DNA of 64,000 nucleotides from Mnemiopsis leidyi (GCA_000226015.1 JH153665.1:101479-165478); one strand, 5' to 3'; shown: positions 47,423-59,493, counted from the first letter of the stretch. The notes: a model not told the origin generated them from the sequence alone. A program made the numbers and translations.

Positions 47423-47900
47423 CTAATAAATATTTATAAATTTCTTCTTAGCAACAAATGGGTTATCTTGAAGAAAGCTGTTATGTCTTAACTTGTTCTC
47501 CAAATAATTTCCACTTTCAATTCGATTTAAAACTTCATCAGAAAGTTCCCAAAAGTTTCCATTACCATATATACCTAATGCTTTAGTTTTACTCTTATAG
47601 ATCTCTAAATTAGATTTAAAAGAATTTAAAGTCGGTGCATTCTTCACCTCGATTGGTAGTTTATTCCAAAACAACATTACCCTTTCATTTATAAAATTCC
47701 TTTTGATACGATTTAATTTGGAGCTTTTACTCTTTCCAGGCTTACAAATCAAATTGACTCCAGATCTACTAAAATTTAAAACTCCAGCTAACTGGGATAA
47801 ACCTTGGCTAGCTTTCCAAACTTCAATCAGATCACCTCTCGAACGCCTCTCAGCGAGAGTAGTCAGCTGTAGAATCTGCTGTAGAATCTGCTGTAGAAGT
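47423..47900 (-). mobile_element. LINE ORF2 C-terminal fragment
   Basis: A frame on the minus strand ends with the region that follows the reverse transcriptase in CR1/Jockey-type LINEs: TTLAERRSRGDLIEVWK, then NRIKRNFINERVMLFWNKLP and APTLNSFKSNLEIYK. About 155 codons are readable to a stop at the 3' end. The upstream reverse transcriptase is absent. Confidence 0.85.
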
Positions 47901-48119
47901 AACTTGGGAAACAGGCCACCTGATTCATTTAATGGATAATTAATGATAAATAATGTGGCTTGGGCCCTAAAGAAAACGTAATTGTAGAACTTAAGGAATT
48001 TTTAGCCAGAATACTCTTAATGATTTTTGCCATTCCCTTTTCTCTATTTTTATTTGTGCTTTTATTGATGATAAATAAAAAATTTTGTTTTATTCGTAAA
48101 GTTTTGTTTTATTCGTAAC

Positions 48120-48720
48120 AAGGGAGATTTATCGGCAAAGTTTTTGCGAGCCATGCAGCTGATTGAGAGACAGCACAACATGATCATCAACCAAGAGAGG
48201 GACTTTCGAGCGCGAAAGAGTTTAAAGAAGAAGCTTTAGCGATGTGGTGAAATCCGGTGCTATTAAAAACTCAGCTGCGATTTCTACAGAATCCATCAAA
48301 TCAGTAGCCAGGCAGATTGCTTTTGAGGAGGAGTTGGGTAAAAACATCATGGTCTCTGGGCTATGCGAGGAGGACAATGAGGAGATCAATAGCAAAGTCT
48401 CAGAAGTAATTGAATCACTGGGAGTCGAGTGAAACCCCGAGTTGAGGCTTAGAATCGTCAAAACCGGTTAAAGTTTTCTTTTCCAGTTCTTCGATCGTGC
48501 AGAAGTCGAGTAAAATGAAAAATTTAGGAGGGAGTAATTTGACAATTTTAGGAGGGTGTTCCTAGCTCCTGATCGCACAGCAGAAGAGAAAGCTCAGCAC
48601 AAACAACTTGACCTAGAGTTAAAAAGAAGAGCTGAAGCTGAGAAAAACAAAAAACTCTTTATTTGTGGAGGGGAGATTTGTAGCCTTGAGAGGCAAAATA
48701 GATATTTCAAATATTAAGCG
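48120..48720 (+). mobile_element. LINE ORF1-like fragment, decayed
   Basis: Short runs resembling the RRM-containing ORF1 of invertebrate LINEs: NIMVSGLCEEDNEEI, LRLRIVKTG, FLAPDRTAEEKAQHKQLDLE and KLFICGGEI. Several stops and at least one frame change separate them. Confidence 0.65.
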
Positions 48721-48948
48721 TGTGTTAAACATAGTTCAGCTCCAAGCTCTGTTAGTATTTGTCAACGACGTGTGTTGAATTTTGCTGAAGGATCTTTAAC
48801 CATTTCATTTCACTTAAACAAAGCTGAATACAGGATAGTTTTCAAGTGTCAAGGTTTTAATGTGGTTTGGCGTCACCTTTGTCATTTGTTGATGTTGCTG
48901 CTTCATGAAGATACGGTAATTTATTTTCAAACGACGGACTTGTACAAC

Positions 48949-49048
48949 TTTACGAAATGATATCCACGTTTAACGTTCTAACGAAACGTCGCCAGGAGAG
49001 CGCGCAGCAAGCTGCGAGCCGCGCGCAAGGCGGGTAACACCTCGACAA
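48949..49048 (+). mobile_element. mini-element H7, 100 bp, TSD TGTACAAC
   Basis: Begins TTTACGAAATGATATCC and ends CGGGTAACACCTCGACAA, with exact duplications TGTACAAC at 48941-48948 and 49049-49056. The interior shares TTCTAACGAAACG and CGCCAGGAGAGC with the copies at 17.2-17.5 kb. Confidence 0.88.
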
Positions 49049-49056
49049 TGTACAAC

Positions 49057-50330
49057 AGATTGCTCTAACCAGAGCGGGAGAGCCCTTTTGCGCGCGCGGC
49101 GTAATAAGCACTTTTTAGGTGAACTCCATACCTTAACTTTCTGTGACCTACTGGGATCATCGACCGACATTTATTGTCAATGCACAGAAACATGGAAACC
49201 AACAAATAATTATCATCAATCATGTTTAATCATTATTTTTCTTGCTATTAATTTCTCAAATATTTTTTATCCTTACTTAAGTTGTTGTAGTGTTAAAACT
49301 TTGCTGGCTATAGGCGGGTCGTATTCAAAAATTCAGCTTTAATATTTATATGCTAATTGTTTATGATATAATGAGTTTCAAACTTCAACATTGCATAAAA
49401 AACAAACAATTATACTTGCTCATCGTAGGAAATTCGCAGAGACGGACACTACCAAAAGCGTCCGTCAACGTCAAACGTGTGCGCTAAGATTCTATGAAAT
49501 TGAAATTGTAGAAGTGTTCCATTCAGGAACAATTAATCTCGACCTCGATAAGCGGGTATTTGCCCCATCAACCCACCCGGCAAAGACTGGGTGACATGTT
49601 GACGGTGCAAGAAATTATAAGCCCCATGTGTCACTGCCCGCTTGGAAAAATCTTAAGTTTGTTATGAAAACCGTTCAACATACTTCATGTCTTGTTCAAA
49701 TCAGATCTCATTAAGTTGATTACATATTGTTGCATTCCGAGTCACAATCCAAAGAATGAGCCGATCCCCAGACCATCCTGGCCCTAGCAAACAGATACAG
49801 GGCTGCTGAAGTGAGGGAACATTATTCAAGTTCTCCCACCCTGTATTACCCCCAGTGTGAATCCAGGGAAATCAGAAGGGATTGGGCTATACACGTGAAG
49901 ATATTTGGGTTTGCAGTAGTAGAGAAGAAGAATGAAGTTAAGCCGAAGCAAACCGAGAAATGCAGAAATGATCTATAAATGGCAGCCAGGCCCTGGCTGC
50001 CATTCATGATGGCATCTAGTCTCTCTGACACAAATTTAAGGAACGTCTCATGCTCCTGGATAGCTGAGGATTGGGGAGGGGCCTGCAGTGCATCAGAGGA
50101 AAGCTTGGCCATTTCTGATTTGAGGCTTAGATTGGTAGGTTTGTGCATATCAGTTTGGTATGATTCAGGAAGCTGCTGTAGTTCGGATTCTATACATTTG
50201 ATACTGTTTTCTTGAAATAAGATCTCACAGCCAGCTAGGTTGTCAGAGCTGACTAGTTTAAAGTGTGCAACAACCTTGGATTATTCAAACCAATGATTTG
50301 CTTCTCTTAAAGTTCTGGTTGTGTGAAGCT
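49057..50330. other. transposon-rich intergenic sequence, unassigned
   Basis: A minus-strand frame at 49846-50215 reads like an ORF1-type coiled segment (LSLKSEMAKLSSDALQ, FLKFVSERLDAIM) but cannot be tied to a family. The remainder is unrecognised. Confidence 0.4.
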
Positions 50331-51610
50331 TATTGTGACCCAAGGCCAAGGTGTCACCTGTGGATAGAAACCCTGGACCGCCGTGAGGCTACCGGGACCT
50401 CAAAGAGGTGTAACCCTGCTGGTGCCCCGTGCCAGTTTAGATCCGTCAGCTAGATCGAAGCCCCTCCACAATAAGACCTCCCCTGTTACCTCCGCGTGGT
50501 GCAGACTGGAAACTGGATTGGACCGGGCTAAAGGCAGGAAGGACGACGGGAGATACTTAGCCTTGAGAAGACCACTCAACCATTAGATTGGCTTCTAAAC
50601 TCTTGACCTACAAGAGCTTCGGAGACTGGTGTTTCTGCTAGTTTCCAATAACACAGTAGTCATAAAGGTGTGACTGTTACCCTCCAAACCTGATCTGCTA
50701 TGACCAAGACAGACTTGACCATGTTCTGGCGGACAGGATACAGCCCCTGGCCCAGGGTAACAGGGCAGACAAGGTGAAGGTTAGCCCCCGCAAAAGCGGA
50801 GCATGATTCAATCATTCTTCCGCCTCAACCTCCTTTCGCTTTAGGACAAAATCCAAGTTCTGCAAGGAGCAGGTGAATATAACAATTTATCCTGTACAGA
50901 TGTTCAAGCAGTAATTCTGTGGTACTTAGTACTAATGTTCTGACGGTTAAAATCCAATGTTCCGGTAGCGTGGCTTTGGATAAGGTGACCATTTGCCAAC
51001 ATAGAGGGGACTCTATGTGGTCATCAAGCTATTTGATAATTAGTTATGACCATGGGTGCAAATAAGTCAAAATTTACCTAATTTAAGGTACCGAAAATAG
51101 TTTTTTAATTCAGATATTTTGTCCCCGAATTCACAAAAATTTGAAACTAACGTGCTTTCAGTAAGATGGGGATTTTTGCATACAGTTCCTCTGCACATTA
51201 TCAATATTTCAACATAAACTTGGCCTTTAAATGTGTAAGCATGCCTGTACAACAGAAATAGTTTCATGTAGCACAGAAAAATGTCAACTGGGACTGTTCG
51301 CCGCAGGCGAAAAATTTTGAGGATTTTGACACAGCAATTTAAGAATAAAACAATTTTTATTAAATATCATTTATAGCAATGAGAAAAATGTCAAATTCAA
51401 GCTTCTTTAAATTCATTGTGCCTTTAAGATACTGTTTTGATAGTGAAGGTTAGAAGGTCTGAAACAGGGCCTACACCCAATTTAAACATGTGCCGACAGG
51501 AAAGTGTGGATAATGGCAGTAAAACAATAGGGACAGACCAGATACTAAGGCTGATACGGGAGAGTGCAGACCGCTAGGTTTACGCACCCACCCTTGCTAC
51601 CTCAGTACCT
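50330..51610. other. probable LINE-derived noncoding sequence
   Basis: GC-richer than the surroundings (50330-50830), full of short phrases such as GACCGCCGTGAGGCTACCGG and lacking any long frame. The style resembles LINE 5' regions, and LINE endonuclease sequence lies downstream. The assignment is an inference from context. Confidence 0.35.
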
Positions 51611-51619
51611 TTCATTCTT

Positions 51620-52660
51620 TAAAGTTAGTAAGGGTAGTCAGATTTGATGGTTCCAGACCTCCGTTTAAAGGAAAGGACACTCTTAAGGGGGGTTGAAAAA
51701 GGTCGACCCTTCGTGCCCCACCCGGAAACACAACAACTCCCAAAATCACCCAAAATAAATTGGTCCCGAATGCCCAAACCCGATCCCCAAGAACACGCAT
51801 CGGACGAAAAACCCACTTGAAGTTAGCAAAAAACGAGCAAAATCCCCATGGGACCCTCCATAACCGAAGCCACAAATGGCGCAGGAGCACGAAAATCCCA
51901 CAGGTGACAGCTCCAACCCCCGACCACACTCCCTCCAAAGGGCATCCATAACAGTCAAATCGCTGCCGAGACACAGCCGCTCCCGGAAAGCCAGTCAAAC
52001 CCCAACCTCAAATGTGTCTGGAGGGGCTACTCCACGCGCAATTCACTCAAAACCCCTGCCAGCAGTTGCCAAGACTATGAACAAAATTTCCTGCAATCGG
52101 CATCGATATTCCCCGATCCCGAGTCTCCCCACGGCATCTCAAAGTAGGCTGACCCAGAAAACACTGCCCCCGGCCTATTCCTGGTGGTTTCATGGGTCCG
52201 GAGCACAGAGCTCACCTCACTCGCATTTCACATCTTCACTGAAAAATGCTACAACCCCCCTCCGTCCAGGGCACAAAGGACAACCGAATCGGACCCTCCG
52301 GAGGGTGAGAATCACTGTCCAAAACCTCCTGCCCAGTCACCATTTCAGCTCAATTCCCGATGTTACCGCGAGACCAAAGACAAACCAGACAAGACATGGA
52401 CCCGACGACTCAAAACCCGAATTCTGCGTCAAATTTCGGTCCTCAGAGACTCAATTTCAAGATGAAAACTCCGTCAGTCCCTGCAAAACACAAACTATGG
52501 TTACCGCTCACACATTTTGCACACCACCATGGGCCAATACAGGCCAATCTCATAGGAAGTCTTTCAGTGGATACAAAACTGGGGTTCAAGGGCATGATTT
52601 AAAATCTTATGATTCAGTAAATGCCCGCCGCAGGCGAAAAATTTCAAAATTATTTGCAAA
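51620..52660. other. C-rich, G-poor segment of unknown origin
   Basis: The plus strand is conspicuously rich in C and A and poor in G, giving long but low-complexity Pro/Ser/Thr-rich frames (265 codons at 51876-52673). No domain is recognisable in either strand. A CGCCGCAGGCGAAAAATTT motif stands at both borders (about 51300 and 52624). An N-gap follows at 52782-52795. Confidence 0.45.
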
Positions 52661-53229
52661 TAGAATGGCCTAGAAGCGATTTGGTAATAAAGGCAAATAT
52701 CAATGAAAGTTTTGAAATTAATGTAAGTCGAATTGGAGTAAGCGATTTCAACTGCGTTTATCTACAATACATGGTCACATCNNNNNNNNNNNNNNACAAC
52801 TTAATCACTGATTAAACAGACACAGTCAGAATGAATCTATTTAGATGAATATAATGTATAACATTTATATCTACACATGGAAAATCCTAGCATCAAAAAG
52901 TTAATCAGGCCTCGATTAAGACCCTAATTTAGAATTGTTTATCAGGAGTTAAAGATGTTCTATTTTAATCTTTAATCCTAAATTTATCATTTGAGAAAAA
53001 TAATTTGAAAATTTAGCCCAACGATGACCTGAATTCAATCATTTTCTGTTGGAGTTGAAGGGACATTTTCGAAAATTTCTTGAGCAACTTTTGTCCGACT
53101 TGAAATTTAATTTAGACCATAAATTTAAGGTACCGTCGGTACAATTAGAGGCACTTTTCTGTAGGGGTGGTTATGACATATTTTTACCGCAGTAGGGTTT
53201 AAGCCCCTAACAGGAATCTCGTGGAGGAA

Positions 53230-54125
53230 CAACCATTTGATGACTTGATGACTCCCCTGGACCGTCGGATGATGATGTTGAGTTGAGTCCAACACATCAG
53301 GAAAGGAAAGGTACAGGATTAGTTACATACATAGGAAAAGGACATATTTAGGGGCACTACATGTTCCTACTATAAGGGAGCAGTATAAGAGGGCTGAGCT
53401 CAAGAGTAATATTGCAGTGCTAGGAGTACAGGAGCATTGCATAGTGCATAATGAGGAGATTAGGACGGGAAGACTGGATAAGGGTACCCACCTGATCACA
53501 TCCTCTGCTTGGAGGAATGGTAGACCTCGAGGCAACAAACCACAGATTTCAAAAGTGCCAAAATAAACTGTGGGCACATCTTTCTGACGGGACACTGATC
53601 AAGAGTCTCATTGATTTCTTACTGGTGAGGAGGGAATGGCATAACTCCATTTGAGACACTATTGTCTTCAATTCATTCAACTCTCTTGGGTCTGATCACC
53701 GTGTTGTGATGCCTGCAGTCAAACTGAGTTTCAGGAAATGCTAGGCTGCACCAAGGATAGTCAGATACGACTACAACCCTCTCAAATAGAGTAAAGATTT
53801 GCAAGAAAAGTATTCTGTTGAAGTTAAGAACAAGTTCTCTCTGTTCCTCAACCAAGAACCCGAGGAACTGCTCAACCCAACTGCAGAGTATGGGAAGTTC
53901 ATGGATGCAGTCCATGAAACAAACAAAAAACTACTTGAGCACATCCCATGAAGATGAAGAGACAACCCTTCTAAGGATGTCAGTGTAGCAGAAAGATGGA
54001 GGAATCTGTTCAAATCTAAAGAGGACTACCACTCTGACACATCTAAGGAAACCAGAGACCTTGTCAGAGATTGTAAGGAGGCTCTTGAAAGTAGTTTGGC
54101 TTGTAGGGGAGATTTCTTTGTCTAC
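53230..54125 (+). mobile_element. LINE fragment, APE endonuclease and linker region
   Basis: Pieces of an apurinic-like endonuclease domain are readable: LIDFLLVRREWHNSI and NSLGSDHRVVMPAVKLSF (the SDHR box is characteristic). Then comes the linker typical of RTE-like or related LINEs (VEVKNKFSLFLNQEPEELL, ETNKKLLEHIP, ERWRNLFKSKEDYHSD). Frames shift and contain stops. The reverse transcriptase is missing, so this is a dead 5' fragment. Confidence 0.8.
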
Positions 54126-54202
54126 TAACGACATCTTCAGGATTTGTAGTATTGAATTTTGGCTAATTATTCAGCCTCTTAGTTTTATTTGATTACTCTG
54201 AA

Positions 54203-54350
54203 TATTTTGTTTTACTTTATTTAAATAACATGTGATGATGCATGTCATTATCTCATATTCTATTATATATTCTATTAGTATTTTGTTTTACTTTATTTAA
54301 ATTACATGTGATGATGTATGTCATTATCTCATATTCTATTATATGGTATG
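54203..54350. repeat. 76-bp tandem duplication
   Basis: TATTTTGTTTTACTTTATTT followed by ACATGTGATGATG appears twice, 76 bp apart, downstream of the LINE fragment. Confidence 0.8.
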
Positions 54351-54399
54351 GTGGTATGGTGGGTGACGAAGAGCCATGATCTAAGCTCTACGTAGTGCC

Positions 54400-55960
54400 C
54401 CTGACTTCTATTATATATTCTATTCTTGATCTTGTGATTTCTGCTTTCAGTTCTATAGCATGTGATCGACCCTGCTGAGTGTTGATCTGTCTTAGATTTC
54501 TATCCATAAAAACACATGTATTCTTGACAGATACTTTGAACACTTGGGCAGTGACTACTATTAGTATTCCCCACGCAGCTTAATCAATGCTCATGCTTAT
54601 TATCAAAAATTATTATTAAAAATTATTATGAAAACTATTATAAAAAATTGCGAAAAATTCTTCTGCGTGCCACTACATTCATGGTTCTAATGAAAAGTTA
54701 TTGACCGGAAACTGAACACTGAGTGACCTTCTGGATGTTCTTTTTTATTCTGATGTCTACTAGTATAATGCTTAACAATATTTGACAATGCCACTGATAT
54801 TGTGTACAGTTCAAACTATGGGCCTGATAGAATACTGTACTTTTAGAACATTAAAAACCCAAAATAGTGATGTGTTTCACCACTATAATCAAATATGTTG
54901 GCTAAGGCTCTTATTATATCTTGGGCTATTGCTTTGTCTGAAGCAGTTCGAGGGTGTGGAAGATCCATAAAGCAATCACATCCATCGTCTGGCTGTCAAA
55001 TTTTGACATGGCGTTGGCCCCAATTTGCTGATCAACTGTATCGATAATTTTCAGAGTCAAATTAGTAAATTGTCTGTAGCTAAAAGTTATCAGACATTTT
55101 TATCCATCTGTATACTTTGTGGCGAAATAAGTAGCCCGCTTGCTAAATCCGATTTATATAAAAATCTGTATTTATTCTTAAGGTGCATTCTCTTCAGCAT
55201 TGCATAGCAAACTTGTGTCTGTCGGATTCCACATGCTTACCCACATTTCTCTCAAGTGCATACCTCCAATGTTTATGTCCAATGGTGGTAAAGGTTTCAT
55301 CCCCATTTCTTGCTGTGTCAAAGTTACAGCAAGTATAGCAGAATGCAGCATCATTATGGGTTAATACTATAGCCACTTGCGCCAGGAGCTATTGGAGGAC
55401 TGGTCTTGATATTGTTGGTATTATATGGGTTGCACATTTGCGGAGATGGAAGCTGATCTTTAATAGACGAGTTGATACAAACAGAAGCATAAAAAACTTG
55501 AATGCAAATTGCAGTTACTGATTACACATGTACTGTGTTGTATTGGTTTAAATCTGCTTGGTTATTAAATTTGGTGTTGATAGTTTATCACCCACACAAC
55601 AACATCAAAATTCTGGTACTGAAATTAAAGATAACGAAAATTGGTTAAAAACATCTTGTTGATACTAGATAGTAAGAACCAATTCAGTTATTTATTTTGA
55701 AATGTTTTCAACTTATCTATATTGCTATTAATATTCTAATTAATTTTTGACATTCTCAAGCTTAAAGAAAGATATGTCAATTGTTGGGGAAGGGCAAATT
55801 ATGACATAGATTGACCAAATTATGACATAGATTGACCAATGAAAAGTTAGGTATGACCAATTAATATTGAGAGCGCTTTAACTTGATATCAATTATTTGC
55901 CACCCCTTCCTACTAATTTCCTCTATTGATACCTCTAACCATTACCAAAGAATAATTTAT
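54400..55960. other. AT-rich intergenic region upstream of nicastrin
   Basis: No gene recognised. Two short direct repeats of CAAATTATGACATAGATTGA lie at about 55795-55840. Confidence 0.5.
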
Positions 55961-55972
55961 ATCCCCTTTTAG
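55960..55972 (+). promoter_or_regulatory. 3' splice acceptor abutting the nicastrin start codon
   Basis: ATCCCCTTTTAG, one A, then ATG (55974): a strong acceptor one nucleotide before the start of an otherwise intronless coding region. Confidence 0.65.
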
Positions 55973-55973
55973 A

Positions 55974-57881
55974 ATGCTCCCGTTCTTTTATGTGCTGATA
56001 ACATCTGCTTATTCAAACACATTGAATGATAACATTTACACATCAATCGACTTTGGCAGAGATTATTGTTTTCGATTGAACAATTTCAATTCACAAATTG
56101 GTTGTCAGACAAGCAGAGATGGGGACAGTGGAATTCTACTCCAGTTACATTCTGCTGAAGATATAGAAAATACTTTAAAGGACCTCGAAGAACCTTTTAT
56201 TGCTGTGCTTGATGCATCCATCTTCAATAACATAACTGCTTTAAAGCTCAAGCAGCATTCAAAAACAAGAGGCCTTCTGTTAATTGAAAATGAAGAGTCC
56301 AAAGTAGATTCTTTTTCACCTGAAAAAACCTGCCCTGGAAATGGTTTCAACTATTTAGAGAATGTTACTGACGTTGATGTATCAGCACCACATCAATCGC
56401 AATGCATCAGAAAACAGCTTTGGAACCCTAAGGGAAATTGGCTCTCATATGACGATTTTCCTTTTGGAATATTCCTGATTAAATCAAAATCACAAAAAGA
56501 GATCATTCTGAGCAAGGCCCAAGCCAACATAGAAAACTATTCTCTAAAGCCTTATCCACTGTGGGGTGGTGAAGTAAGGTCCTTTATGAAGTCAGCTCAA
56601 AATACCGAGACTTGCATAAGACGTGGGACATGTGATCCACTTGGTGGATATAATGTCCATGTCAACCTCATTCCCAGAGACGAAGAAAGCAAAAAGCCTA
56701 TCATATTGCTCATTGCCAAAACTGATTCAACTGCATTTTTCAAAGAACTGAGTTTTGGCGAACAGGACAGTGGGGTTAGCACAGCAGTTTTATTGGCTGT
56801 CATTAAAGCTTTGTCTAAAGTTCGTGATGAAAATGATGATCTGAAAGCAGATATCATGATAACTTTTTTGCAAGGAGAAAGCTTTGACTACTCTGGATCT
56901 CAGAGATTAGCTTATCAATTAAACCCATTAATGAATGACACATTACAGTTACGTTCATTCAGCCTGACAATTGATGATATTATGTGTGTTATTGAACTCG
57001 GACCAATAAGTACTCTTAAAGACTTATATCTTTATCCTGCCAAATCAAATGGTATGACCAAGAAAGTAGAAGAATTCTTTGCTTCCTATAACAGTTCAAA
57101 CATTCAGTTCCATGCAGTCGAGCCAGGAACTCCCCTTCCGCCTTCTTCAATACATAGCTTTCTTCGTGAGAATGAAGCTATCCCATGTATATTGCTCACA
57201 GATGGACATGACAACATTCAATCAAATGTTTTCGGTAGTAGGTATGATACATTGAATAACAATGAAAATTTGGTATCAAGGGTTAAAGACCTGTCCGAAA
57301 TTATTGCAAAAGTTACTGTACAACTATCTAATGGTACTGGAGCTTCTCATGCAGAGGTTCCAGAAAGTCTGGTCAGTGAGGTTCTTGACTGCTTCCTAGT
57401 AAATCTAAACTGCACCCTTCTCCGACGTATTGGTAATCAGTTTAATTCAACTGCTAATTTACCCAATTCAACTCTGAGTAGATACTCGGGTGTAAGAAAT
57501 TCCTTTGCCGTTTATCTGAGAAACATAAGTCTGGATTTCAGCATGAAGGATCTTTCAAAAATAGTTCCGTCAGTGGAGAAGTGCAATGCCACCTACACTC
57601 AAAATTGGGCTCCAATTATCGTAAATGACACATGCTTTGGTTACGTGGTCAACAGCTCCTCAGCCACATCCCCTGCTTTTAAATTGAAGGACTATAGCAG
57701 TACAAAATACTCAACTTGGACAGAAAGCAGGTGGTCACCTAATTTTCGCGTTCGCTTATTTCTAATGGATTCGACATCTGATAATGTCACGCTGCTGTGT
57801 TGCGGACTTTTGTATTTCTTGGTGCTGTCTGGCTTAATATTTCAGTGTCACAGACAGAGTGATGATATTTTCCCCCAGTAA
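55974..57881 (+). CDS. NCSTN: nicastrin, gamma-secretase subunit, intronless
   Basis: 635-aa ORF. Residues 1-15 are a signal peptide (MLPFFYVLITSAYS). The ectodomain matches nicastrin throughout: FNSQIGCQTSRDGDSG, LSYDDFPFGIFL, CDPLGGYNVHV, FLQGESFDYSGSQRLAY, LPPSSIHSFLR and SSTKYSTWTESRW. Glu302 and Tyr306 correspond to the human Glu333/Tyr337 substrate-gate region. Many N-x-S/T sites are present. One transmembrane helix lies near residues 604-625 (VTLLCCGLLYFLVLSGLIFQ), followed by a 13-residue tail, shorter than human. Nicastrin is the large glycoprotein subunit of gamma-secretase, working with presenilin, APH-1 and PEN-2 on Notch-type substrates. Vertebrate genes are split into many exons; here the whole coding sequence is uninterrupted, possibly an ancient retrocopy or massive intron loss. 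Confidence 0.97.
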   Translation: MLPFFYVLITSAYSNTLNDNIYTSIDFGRDYCFRLNNFNSQIGCQTSRDGDSGILLQLHSAEDIENTLKDLEEPFIAVLDASIFNNITALKLKQHSKTRGLLLIENEESKVDSFSPEKTCPGNGFNYLENVTDVDVSAPHQSQCIRKQLWNPKGNWLSYDDFPFGIFLIKSKSQKEIILSKAQANIENYSLKPYPLWGGEVRSFMKSAQNTETCIRRGTCDPLGGYNVHVNLIPRDEESKKPIILLIAKTDSTAFFKELSFGEQDSGVSTAVLLAVIKALSKVRDENDDLKADIMITFLQGESFDYSGSQRLAYQLNPLMNDTLQLRSFSLTIDDIMCVIELGPISTLKDLYLYPAKSNGMTKKVEEFFASYNSSNIQFHAVEPGTPLPPSSIHSFLRENEAIPCILLTDGHDNIQSNVFGSRYDTLNNNENLVSRVKDLSEIIAKVTVQLSNGTGASHAEVPESLVSEVLDCFLVNLNCTLLRRIGNQFNSTANLPNSTLSRYSGVRNSFAVYLRNISLDFSMKDLSKIVPSVEKCNATYTQNWAPIIVNDTCFGYVVNSSSATSPAFKLKDYSSTKYSTWTESRWSPNFRVRLFLMDSTSDNVTLLCCGLLYFLVLSGLIFQCHRQSDDIFPQ

Positions 57882-57889
57882 CTTAGGTG

Positions 57890-59490
57890 GAATTAGATAC
57901 AATCCATCAAGCATTGACATTTTAAGTGTTTTATTTTTGCAACTTTAACACAATAATGTGGCGCTGGTTCACTTTTTATTATACCCAAAGGCGAGGGAAA
58001 ATTGATGTGCTGGCACCGATTTATACCGTTTATCATAATTGTAGAAGGAGGTAAAACTTTATTTGATGTTAAGATGTTGAGTGATGATCAGTCAAAATAA
58101 GTTTATTTTCATTTTACAAACAATGGCGTGCATTGAGTTACACTTGAACAGTGCATATTGAATCAACTACTCTATTTTGAAAATTGCAGTAATATGATAT
58201 TTATCAAATCACTGCAATGTTTAAAATCAAATCCGTTTTGCAATAGTTATAGCTGTGAGTATGGCATATCCAGAATATTTCAAAAGTTCCGCTGTTTTAC
58301 TTATCATACGTCATTGATAGGAAAAATTAGACTTATGCTTTTAGATCATGATTATTTAATCAAATTTAGATTATGTTGAAATTTTGAGCTGATGATTAAT
58401 TAATATAAGCCTAAAAATTTTCTTTAGCAAATTTTCCATTCTTGATTTTCCTGGAAAGATAATCAGATAGTTATGCCTTGAAACGATTTTACTATGTACG
58501 TAAAAATTTTATGTATTTGTTGAACATTATTTTGTAATTTTCTTGTTACGTTTTAAGTTAATTGTTGATATCAAAGTGTTAAACTGCTATTTTCTTTTAA
58601 TGCGTATGTGCAGTGTGCACCTTTTTATATCTGCACAATTTTTGTAGCATGGAAGAGCCTGCTATATCATCAGTAGATGCAACATCCTAATATGACTGCG
58701 AAAATAGTTTACCAACGTCTGGTAGCACTATCTGGAAATTAAACATTCCGAAATAGGAGGCAGGTTTTGCACAAATGATCTGTTCCTGATGACTGCAAAG
58801 ATTATACCCGACAGTCCCAACGGAAAGACTGTAACTGACAGAATACTGACAGATGACAGAGTCGAGGGACTGAGAAGGAGAAGGTTGAGAATCAACTTCT
58901 TGATTTTTCAACTAAGGGTGTAAGGGAGTGGGTTGGTTTTGTCTCTCAACCTACTTCAGCGAACACACTAATTCACTAATAAAGACAACCCAAAACACAC
59001 GATATCGTATTATATGAACTTAAATCTTAACATGTGCAACATTCCAGCTACTCTGACCGTATAAAATGTTCCCAGAATGTAAAGCTGTCCCCAATGATCC
59101 CATGTCTTGTCTCCAACAGAGTGGATTGTACGGTGTAACTGGGATATGCTAACTTTCTCCACATAAATTGATCCAGGTTTCTCTCCTTTCTTATATAGAA
59201 TCCCATACGTTCTACAGTAGAATCTACACTACATAATATACCATCTACAGTAAATCTTATTTTGAATTTCCAAACAGTGAAGTTCCAAACAGAAAATTTT
59301 ATGATCTGGATGGCTAGATATTGTCTACAGGCGTCTATCGCATCAGTTAACCGGTGTAAAGATGTAAGGTCGACACATTACTACGATGCCTCCTTATAAG
59401 AATCAAACAGATATATCTTGTCTGGGGTAAGTAAGTAGGTATCAGTTGATATGTCACGATAACTGTCGCCTACAGTGACTCGCTGTAACA
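57890..59490. other. intergenic, no gene recognised
   Basis: AT-rich 3' flank of nicastrin and 5' flank of the MGSCCS gene. ORFs at 58158-58379 (plus) and 58687-58911 (minus) lack recognisable content. Confidence 0.5.
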
Positions 59491-59493
59491 TCG

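Noticed and set aside
51876-52673. 265-codon plus ORF
   Set aside because: Pro/Ser/Thr-rich composition follows directly from the C-rich, G-poor base content; no domain, no homologue recognised.
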